A stretch of 6,232 nt of DNA from Candidatus Aerophobota bacterium (GTDB lineage: Bacteria > Aerophobota > Aerophobia > Aerophobales > B3-G15). Numbering within the stretch: the stretch's first letter is position 1; every line of letters starts with the position of its first letter. The DNA lies in contig JAUWJM010000098.1 of assembly GCA_030607715.1 (NCBI GenBank), positions 1 through 6,232 of the forward strand. The letters are read 5' to 3'. The translations under genes and the position numbers were made by a program. Shown piece by piece: positions 1 through 5,333 of this stretch. The notes beneath the pieces were generated by a model. The model was given only the letters and a program-made list of their open reading frames with translations. It was not told the DNA's origin and searched no databases.

Positions 1-114
1 GCTGCCATGCATCCACCAACTATGGATTTTCCTGTAACATTAGTACAGGAACATCCTGATCCAAAGAATACAGTAACGATGCTCACAGCTAGGGAAGAAG
101 GGAAAGGTTGGTGA
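1..114 (+). CDS. 3' end of an unrecognised protein (partial)
   Basis: Frame 1 is open from the window edge to a TGA at 112-114 and gives the last 37 residues of a protein that ends ...TAREEGKGW. The piece is polar and rich in Pro, His and Thr (it contains HPPTMDFPVTLVQEHPDP), with no membrane segment, so it looks like the C-terminal tail of a soluble enzyme. I do not recognise the family, and 37 residues are too few to assign one. It runs in the same direction as everything downstream and ends 70 bases before the propeller gene, so it may belong to the same transcription unit. That the frame is coding is inferred from its uninterrupted run to the edge and its position; it could be chance. Confidence 0.5.
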   Translation, partial: AAMHPPTMDFPVTLVQEHPDPKNTVTMLTAREEGKGW

Positions 115-124
115 AATTAAGCAT

Positions 125-153
125 GTCAAATAATATTCAAAAAATATTTTGAC
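125..153. repeat. Imperfect palindrome, possible operator
   Basis: A 29-base near-palindrome centred on position 139 has perfect outer half-sites GTCAAA (125-130) and TTTGAC (148-153), with 10 of 14 symmetric positions complementary. Allowing a two-base bulge, the arms pair over 11 bp (GTCAAA+ATATT with AATATTTTGAC) around a five-base loop. It sits 31 bases upstream of the ATG at 185, in the only gap before the propeller gene. The stem is AT-rich and has no following T-run, so an intrinsic terminator is unlikely. A regulator-binding site is the better reading, but this is inference from symmetry and position only. Confidence 0.35.
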
Positions 154-184
154 AATACTCGGATAAACGAAAGAAAGAACAAAA

Positions 185-1099
185 ATGTCAATATTGGATA
201 AGTTCTCTTTTTTTCCTCTGCCTGATCTGGGAAGGTTTAAAGTAATTGCTCAGCCGGAAGGAAAAGGTAAGGGTTTTTGGGCTGGAGGATGTTCTTCTTT
301 GAAAGATGATGAAGGAAAAATTTGGCTTGCCTATAGATTGAGAAACCCTGAAAAAAGAGGGCATAAAGTTTGTATTGCCGCATCTCAAGATGGGGTCAAT
401 TTTCAAACGGTGAAAGAGCTCCATAAGAAAAACTTTAGCAATATAGAATCTTTGGAAAGGGCATCTCTTTTGCAGGATCCATATACAGGGAAATATAAAT
501 TGTACCTTTCTTTAGAGAGAGAAAAAAAATGGTACATCTATAAGTTGGAGGATGTCACTTCTCCTGAAGAGTTTGACCCTTCTACAGCAAAATCTGTTTT
601 TGCTCCCTCTTCTGAAACAAAAGACTCAAGAAAAGTAAAGGACCCTTATATTGTTAATTTTTTCAACACCTGGCATATGTTTTATTCAGGATCAGGAAAA
701 GAACCTCAGGAACAAACTTTTCTTGCTACTTCCCAGGATGGACTGCAGTGGATACGCAAAGGAATAGTTCTTAAGAGAAGCTCCTGGCATGACTATCATA
801 GCCGTATGAGCTGTCTCATTCCTACAAAGAGAGGCTTTATTTTCCTCTATGAGGGTTCCTCTTTTTCCTGGTATGAGCCTCACTTCAACTTGAATGTGGG
901 TTTTGGGTATACTGTAGATATGAGAAATTTCTTTGATTTAACAACCCAGGGGCCGATTTTATCTTCCTTCAGGGGAGGGAATTTTTCTACTGTCCGTTAC
1001 ATAGATTATGTATTTTTGGAAGAGAGATTTCTTTTTTACTATGAAGCTGCCAGGGATGATGATGCCTTCGAACTTCGAGTTACAGAGTTTGAAGTATAA
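185..1099 (+). CDS. Five-bladed beta-propeller glycosidase-like protein (GH43/GH130-like)
   Basis: This 304-residue soluble protein has the repeating blade pattern of sugar-active five-bladed propellers. Each blade has a hydrophobic/aromatic strand, then a DG turn (QDG near residues 68-70 and again near 184-186), then a W/F. Landmarks are GFWAGG near 30-35, YRLRNPEKRG at 50-59, KDPYI at 152-156, YSGSG near 167-171, YEGSS from 222 and YYEAARDDD from 285. The acidic residues D153, E223 and E287 lie where GH43, GH32 and GH130 families place catalytic or substrate-binding acids. The family is inferred from this pattern, not from a close match. The length suits a bare propeller with no accessory domain. 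There is no signal peptide, so it should act in the cytoplasm as a glycoside hydrolase or phosphorylase. The ATG at 185 is the only good start; its upstream region (AAGAAAGAAC) is a weak Shine-Dalgarno. The sulfatase-like gene follows after 27 bases and is probably cotranscribed. The substrate is unknown. Confidence 0.72.
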   Translation: MSILDKFSFFPLPDLGRFKVIAQPEGKGKGFWAGGCSSLKDDEGKIWLAYRLRNPEKRGHKVCIAASQDGVNFQTVKELHKKNFSNIESLERASLLQDPYTGKYKLYLSLEREKKWYIYKLEDVTSPEEFDPSTAKSVFAPSSETKDSRKVKDPYIVNFFNTWHMFYSGSGKEPQEQTFLATSQDGLQWIRKGIVLKRSSWHDYHSRMSCLIPTKRGFIFLYEGSSFSWYEPHFNLNVGFGYTVDMRNFFDLTTQGPILSSFRGGNFSTVRYIDYVFLEERFLFYYEAARDDDAFELRVTEFEV

Positions 1100-1126
1100 A
1101 GAGAAAATAAATAAAAAGGGATTTCC

Positions 1127-2500
1127 ATGCAAAAACATAGAAAAATTATCTTAATTGCAGTGGACACACTTAATGTAGATCACCTTTGTTGCTATGGATA
1201 TAATATTCCCAAAACACCTCCTACACCTTTTTTAGATTCTCTGGCTCAAGAAGGGATATTTTTTGGTAAACATTATGCCGCTGATGTACCCACACCATCC
1301 TCTTTCACCTCCCTTTTTTATGGAGTTCGGGGTATCAAACACGGTATTATAGGGTTCAACAACAAGCCTTCGGAGTTTTCCTGCTCTACGCCTCATCTTG
1401 CAGAATGCTTTGCAAAAAATGGTTTTCGTACAGGTATGATTTCCAATCTTCTCTACATTGGCTCCTGGTATGTAAAGGGATTTCAAGATATCTATCCTCC
1501 CGGATTAAGATTTCAGGGAGGGACGGCAGAGGAAGTTACTAGTAGAGCCCTCAGCTGGCTTAAATTTTATGCGGACAGCGATTTCTTTCTTTTTATCCAC
1601 TACTGGGACCCGCATGTTCCGTACTATCGAAGATCAAAAGATAAATACAGAAGAATGTTCCCAGCAACCGAATATAAAGACTTTAGGCCAGAAATGAAGT
1701 ATTTCCAGCAGAATAAATTCCTGAAGATGCTTTATGAGGCAACACATAGGTATGATAATGACCCATTGGATCCAGCAGAAAATCTAGCACTCTATGATGC
1801 AAATGTACGGTATGTTGATGATAATATAAAAATATTATTCCATAACTTTGAAAAATTAGGTATCAAAGATGAAACACTTGTTCTTATAACCAGTGATCAT
1901 GGAGAAGCTTTTGGAGAATATGGTTTTTGGGATCACTATAGCTGTTATCGGAATATAAGTCAGCTTCCACTCATTTTTGTTACCTTAGGTATTGACCACA
2001 AAAAGATATCTACTTACACGCAGAATGTGGATGTTATGCCTACTCTCCTGGAACTTGCTCACATTGAGATTCCAGAAGGGCTTTGCGGGAAGACAATGGT
2101 TCCTCTTCTTGAAGGTAAAGAGAACAGTTTCCGAAAAGAGGTAGTTGTCAACTCAGATACTGCCGTCATTCAGCGTATGTATGTGAGGGATGATTATGCC
2201 CTGGTGCATAGCCTGGCACGTCCCCTTTGGGACCATATAAAGGAATACGAGCTTTTCAACCTCTCTGAAGACCCTGACCAGCTTCAGGATATTTCCTCAG
2301 AAGAGAAAGAGAAAACTAGAGAGATGAGACTTGCTTTAGGTGACTGGCTTGCAGAGCAGTTGAAAGGAGCACCAGATCCCTTGCAGTTATCGGTATTTCG
2401 TGGAGGGTGGCTGTGGAAAGAGGCTCAACATCATTGGTTGAAGTCATCAGAATTGGCAGAACTTCTTAGAAATTATCCTGAGGTAAAAAGAGCTTTTTGA
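1127..2500 (+). CDS. Sulfatase-fold hydrolase of the alkaline phosphatase superfamily, Thr nucleophile type
   Basis: This 457-residue protein has the sulfatase N-terminal layout: strand IILIAVDT with metal ligand D13, then DHLCCYGY, TPFLDSLAQEGIFF, the nucleophile loop, HYWDPHVPY at 158-166, and SDHGEAFGE from S256 with metal ligands D257 and H258. The C-terminal YELFNLSEDPDQLQD stretch is typical of bacterial members. The nucleophile loop reads PTPSSFTSLFYG, so T56 stands where sulfatases carry the Cys or Ser converted to formylglycine. The CxPxR/SxPxR signature is absent, with Phe in place of its Arg. A Thr nucleophile is known in superfamily phosphodiesterases and phosphotransferases (NPP, LtaS, EptA), so a phosphoester substrate is more likely than a sulfate ester. 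No signal peptide or membrane anchor is visible, so it is probably cytoplasmic. AAGGGA at 1116-1121 is an acceptable ribosome-binding site for this ATG. Databases would probably call it simply sulfatase. Confidence 0.88.
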   Translation: MQKHRKIILIAVDTLNVDHLCCYGYNIPKTPPTPFLDSLAQEGIFFGKHYAADVPTPSSFTSLFYGVRGIKHGIIGFNNKPSEFSCSTPHLAECFAKNGFRTGMISNLLYIGSWYVKGFQDIYPPGLRFQGGTAEEVTSRALSWLKFYADSDFFLFIHYWDPHVPYYRRSKDKYRRMFPATEYKDFRPEMKYFQQNKFLKMLYEATHRYDNDPLDPAENLALYDANVRYVDDNIKILFHNFEKLGIKDETLVLITSDHGEAFGEYGFWDHYSCYRNISQLPLIFVTLGIDHKKISTYTQNVDVMPTLLELAHIEIPEGLCGKTMVPLLEGKENSFRKEVVVNSDTAVIQRMYVRDDYALVHSLARPLWDHIKEYELFNLSEDPDQLQDISSEEKEKTREMRLALGDWLAEQLKGAPDPLQLSVFRGGWLWKEAQHHWLKSSELAELLRNYPEVKRAF

Positions 2501-2572
2501 AGCACTTATTTTGTTGTAAATCCAGGAGAAGGAGATCTATAGTAGTGTTCAAAATTTTTAAGGAGGGTAAAA

Positions 2573-3844
2573 ATGAATGGAACTCTAATGGGAGAATTGA
2601 CACACGAAATTGACAAAATACCAATTATCGACACCCATGAACACATATTGCCGGAAAGTTGGACAAGCGAAAAGGGATCAAATTATTCTCTCATAATAAG
2701 AAAAAGATATGCGAAGGAAGAAGTTAATCTTTCTTTTATATTAAATAATAGTTACTGTGGTTGGGAACGAAAAGAGGTTATATTAGAAGAGTGGGATTCT
2801 CTTAAAAGATTTCTGGATAAAGTAAAAGGACGAGCATTTTACAGGTCTTTGTTTCGAGCGCTAAAAGAATTGTATGACTTTAACTTGCCAAAAATAAATG
2901 AAGATAATTGGAAGAAACTTTCAAGAAGGATAACTGAAGCTTATAAGGAGAAAAATTGGCAAAAGAAAATCTTAAAACATAAGGCTAACATAGAGCTCAT
3001 TATATGGGATCAGTTTTGGGAGATAGGGAATACACAAGTAGATAGAGAAATTTTTAGACCTGTTTTGCGTATAGATCCTTTTCTTATCGGATATAATCGA
3101 AAAACGAGGACTCAGGATGGAGTTTCTCCTTATAGTTATGCTGAAAAAATAAAATTTAAAGTTCAAACTTTTGATGATTATCTTGATTTTATCGCTTTTA
3201 CTATCGAGAAGAATAAAAATGAAGGATCCGTAGCTATAAAGTGTGCCATCGCCTATGAGAGATCCATTGATTTCCAACCAGTAGAGAAAGAAGAGGCCAA
3301 AAGAGTCTTTGACTTTTCAGAGGATTGTCTCTCGGAGGCAGCAAAAAAATTATTTGGTGACTACATTATGCATTTTATTATAGAGAGAGCTATCCGGCAT
3401 AATCTTCCTATTCAATTTCATACCGGTCTTGCCAGACTTGAAGGCTCCAATCCAATGAACCTCGTCAATCTCATTTCTCGTTATCCCAATGCTAAATTTG
3501 TTTTATTCCATGGAGGATATCCCTGGACTAGTCAGACTTGTGCTATTGCTTTTACTTATCATAATGTTTACTTGGATCTGGTATGGCTACCTCTATTATC
3601 TCCAGAAGTAGCCATGAGAGTGCTCCATGAATGGATAGAGATGGTAGATGGAGATCGCTTTACTTGGGGTGGGGATTGCTGGACAGCGGAAGAAACCTAT
3701 GGAGCTTTTTTAACTGCCAAGGAGGTTGTTAGTCGTGTACTCACGAGTAAGATAGAAAGAGGGTATCTAACGCAGGAGACAGCTCTGGATATAACTTGGA
3801 AGATTTTTCGAAATAACGCTATTCAATTGTATAACCTAGCGTGA
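2573..3844 (+). CDS. Amidohydrolase-2 family TIM-barrel enzyme, uronate-isomerase-like
   Basis: This is a 423-residue metal-dependent hydrolase or isomerase of the amidohydrolase superfamily. The first barrel strand gives IPIIDTHEH, with H22 and H24 as metal ligands. Later come K223 in the VAIKCAIAYER strand, H283 in the FHTG motif, H313 in FHGGYPW and D368 in WGGDCW, the conserved Asp after strand 8. The C-terminal region (LDLVWLPLLSP, then VLHEWIE, YGAF and IFRNNAIQLY) matches the amidohydrolase-2 group annotated as amidohydrolase or glucuronate-isomerase-like, which often acts on sugar acids or lactones. It is cytoplasmic. The start is fixed by a strong AGGAGG at 2561-2566, six bases before the ATG; M6 would be a poor alternative. 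It follows the sulfatase-like gene by 72 bases. The residues from about 25 to 200 are charged and helical-looking, consistent with an inserted cap region. The substrate cannot be read from the sequence; a sugar acid or lactone is inferred from the context. Confidence 0.82.
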   Translation: MNGTLMGELTHEIDKIPIIDTHEHILPESWTSEKGSNYSLIIRKRYAKEEVNLSFILNNSYCGWERKEVILEEWDSLKRFLDKVKGRAFYRSLFRALKELYDFNLPKINEDNWKKLSRRITEAYKEKNWQKKILKHKANIELIIWDQFWEIGNTQVDREIFRPVLRIDPFLIGYNRKTRTQDGVSPYSYAEKIKFKVQTFDDYLDFIAFTIEKNKNEGSVAIKCAIAYERSIDFQPVEKEEAKRVFDFSEDCLSEAAKKLFGDYIMHFIIERAIRHNLPIQFHTGLARLEGSNPMNLVNLISRYPNAKFVLFHGGYPWTSQTCAIAFTYHNVYLDLVWLPLLSPEVAMRVLHEWIEMVDGDRFTWGGDCWTAEETYGAFLTAKEVVSRVLTSKIERGYLTQETALDITWKIFRNNAIQLYNLA

Positions 3845-3900
3845 GTTTTCTACGTTAAGCTTGAGCAAATCTTGAGGTGACAGAGAGGAGAAGAGTTGAG

Positions 3901-4065
3901 ATGGATAAATCAAAGTGGTATCTTAATAGCATTTTCTATCAAATTTATTTTCCAAGTTTTCAGGATAGCAATAGTAATGGTGTGGGTGATATAGAAGGAA
4001 TTATCTCTAGGAAATATGAGGGAGGTAAAAATGGAATCTTGGCGGAGTTTGAGGCAAAATTTTAG
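3901..4065 (+). pseudogene. Truncated 5' fragment of a GH13 alpha-amylase-family gene
   Basis: The frame begins MDKSKWYLNSIFYQIY and continues FPSFQDSNSNGVGDIEGIIS. This is the hallmark N-terminus of GH13 enzymes such as oligo-1,6-glucosidases and trehalose synthases, whose consensus is close to WY..AVIYQIYPRSF.DSNGDG.GDL.GI. Members are usually 400-600 residues long. Here homology stops after about 36-37 codons, near 4010, and the frame runs through 17-18 unrelated residues (KYEGGKNGILAEFEAKF) to a TAG at 4063-4065. The catalytic Asp-Glu-Asp regions are therefore missing and no enzyme activity is possible. The ATG at 3901 is preferred because AGGAG at 3886-3890 lies ten bases upstream; an in-frame GTG at 3877 has no such site. 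The intact start and well-conserved residues suggest recent loss. An assembly error could give the same picture. Confidence 0.8.
4019..4025 (+). promoter_or_regulatory. Orphan ribosome-binding site inside the GH13 remnant
   Basis: AGGGAGG followed by TAAAA and an ATG at 4031 is a well-formed translation start just after GH13 homology ends. Its layout closely resembles the start of the amidohydrolase gene (AGGAGGGTAAAAATG). Reading through such a site in the upstream frame yields the non-GH13 residues YEGGKN, which explains why the fragment's tail looks unlike any glycosidase. It appears to be the leader of a second gene brought next to the GH13 5' end by a deletion. Confidence 0.5.
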
Positions 4066-4081
4066 CAGAAATGCTTATTAA
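4031..4081 (+). pseudogene. Possible 5' remnant of a second gene (16 codons)
   Basis: The ATG served by the site at 4019-4025 opens a frame encoding MESWRSLRQNFSRNAY and then a TAA. It is too short for a recognisable protein. The basic start followed by NAY is loosely like the first residues of sugar ABC permeases, which run from Arg/Asn-rich sequence into a first membrane helix. The codons after the stop (F, S, N, C, L, I, F, S) are partly hydrophobic, as expected if that helix had decayed. This comparison is speculative. A start of a lost amidohydrolase paralogue, or a meaningless short frame, is also possible. Confidence 0.25.
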
Positions 4082-4150
4082 TTCAGTAATTGCTTGATTT
4101 TTTCTTAGGAAATAAAAGTCCGTTTAAAACCAATTTAGAGGTATCAATCT
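4082..4150. other. Non-coding spacer, end of the 306-base stretch without an intact gene
   Basis: The stretch 3845-4150 has no intact gene. Its first part (3845-3900) is leader for the GH13 fragment and includes a CTTGAG direct repeat at 3860-3865 and 3871-3876. Its middle is the fused remnants. This last part is AT-rich and contains a T-run (4098-4103) without a preceding stem, and a second copy of TAGGAAATA (4106-4114; first copy 4008-4016, at the GH13 break). The only functional element I can support is AGAGG at 4137-4141, the probable ribosome-binding site of the next gene, nine bases before its ATG. No convincing promoter was found. Confidence 0.45.
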
Positions 4151-5257
4151 ATGAAGACTATGTCACCAAGAGAAAGAGTGCTGACTGCATTATCAAGAAA
4201 ACAGCCTGATCAAGTACCTAAATATGCTGGATTCAGTGATCCTATGTTAGATATGTTCAAGAAAAAAACGGGCTATAACTCTCCTGAGGATTATTTTAAA
4301 ATGGAAATACGGTATGTATTATTTAGACCAAAATCGCATTCAGATAAAGGAACGTGGTATGGAGATGGAATTGCTGCCGATCCAGAGAAATTTTTAAAAT
4401 ATTTTTCTAACCTTCCTAAAGGGACAATAATCACAGAGTGGGGCGTAGGTTTTAAGCCTGGTTCTACGCCATATTACTCGAAGGTAATATCCCCAATGAA
4501 GGATTTTCACTATCCAGAAGAAATAGATAAATATCCTTTCCCTGATGTATTAGCTGAATATCGTCATCGATATCTCGAAAGAGAAGTTGATGAACTTCAT
4601 TCCAAAGGGTATGCTGTAATTGGAGGTGGAGAAATACCAATCTTTGAATTAGCGAGAGATTTGAGAGGCTTTGAGAATCTTATGATTGACATGATGTTAA
4701 ACCAAGAGATGGCGATAATTCTCCTAGATAAAATCACAGACATCAGATGCGGTATGGCACGTCGTTACGCAGAAAGTGGAGTGGATATCCTGAGTTTAGG
4801 TGATGATGTTGGAACTCAGAAGAAGATGCTTATGAGCCCTGAGACCTGGCGGAGCTGGTTTAAACCTCGTCTTTCAAAGGTAATAGAAAGTGCTAGAAAA
4901 ATTAATTCTGGTATACTTGTATATTATCATAGCGACGGTTACATTGAGCCAATAATACCGGATCTAATTGAAGTGGGAGTAAGTATTCTTAACCCTGTTC
5001 AGCCCGAGTCCATGGATCCGGCGAAAATAAAGGAGCAGTATGGAGGCCGTTTAGCATTTTTTGGAACAATTGGAATCCAAACTACTATGCCACACGGGAC
5101 ACCTGAAGATGTTAAAAAAGAAGTAAAAACAAGGATCAAGACTGTAGGGAAAGGTGGTGGCCTATTGATTGCACCTTCTCATGTTTTAGAACCCGATGTA
5201 CCCTGGGAGAATATATTAGCCTTCTTTGATGCCGTAGAAGAATATGGTAAATACTAA
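4151..5257 (+). CDS. URO-D-fold protein (uroporphyrinogen decarboxylase family, not HemE)
   Basis: This 368-residue TIM-barrel protein belongs to the URO-D/MtaA/CmuA superfamily. It shows SPRERVLTALSRKQPDQVP at the N-terminus, GGGEIPIFELARDLRG around 158-173, GDDVGTQ at 217-223 followed by SPETW, HSDG at 260-263, FGTIGIQTTMPHGTPEDV from 304, and APSHVLEPDVPWENILAFF near the C-terminus. The Arg-rich N-terminal signature of true HemE (RPPxWxMRQAGRY) is absent, so haem synthesis is not its job. MtaA-type zinc methyltransferases use a His-x-Cys plus a later Cys. This protein has a single Cys (C200) and reads HSDG at the His motif, so that zinc site is not visible. Such proteins are frequent beside sugar ABC transporters in anaerobes, but their reaction is generally unassigned. 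It follows the gene-remnant region and precedes the permease by 76 bases. It is cytoplasmic. The fold call is firm; the function is open. Confidence 0.87.
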   Translation: MKTMSPRERVLTALSRKQPDQVPKYAGFSDPMLDMFKKKTGYNSPEDYFKMEIRYVLFRPKSHSDKGTWYGDGIAADPEKFLKYFSNLPKGTIITEWGVGFKPGSTPYYSKVISPMKDFHYPEEIDKYPFPDVLAEYRHRYLEREVDELHSKGYAVIGGGEIPIFELARDLRGFENLMIDMMLNQEMAIILLDKITDIRCGMARRYAESGVDILSLGDDVGTQKKMLMSPETWRSWFKPRLSKVIESARKINSGILVYYHSDGYIEPIIPDLIEVGVSILNPVQPESMDPAKIKEQYGGRLAFFGTIGIQTTMPHGTPEDVKKEVKTRIKTVGKGGGLLIAPSHVLEPDVPWENILAFFDAVEEYGKY

Positions 5258-5333
5258 AAAGTTTGGGGAAGTGGGAGAAACATCTGGCGTCAATTCAGAC
5301 ACTGTAAATTGTAAAATAAAATGAGAGGGGAAA

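Noticed and set aside
149..154. Perfect TTGACA as a -35 promoter box
   Set aside because: No -10-like hexamer lies 16-19 bases downstream (the region reads AAGAAAG), so a sigma-70 promoter is not supported; the bases are better explained as the palindrome's right arm.
2524..2613. AGGAGAAGGAG followed by GTG at 2545 opening a 22-codon frame that overlaps the amidohydrolase start
   Set aside because: The frame is short and low in complexity. Its sequence is largely the out-of-frame reading of the real ribosome-binding site and start codons, so a leader peptide cannot be supported.
3860..3876. Direct repeat CTTGAG-N5-CTTGAG before the GH13 remnant
   Set aside because: The six-base units with an 11-base period could suggest a regulator site, but the second copy overlaps a possible GTG start region and there is no further copy; chance is adequate.
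4098..4104. T-run in the spacer before the URO-D-like gene as a terminator
   Set aside because: No GC-rich inverted repeat precedes it.
5290..5317. TAAAAT at 5312-5317 as a -10 box for the permease gene
   Set aside because: The hexamer at the right upstream distance does not resemble TTGACA, and the gene is 76 bases behind a co-directional gene, so read-through transcription is sufficient.
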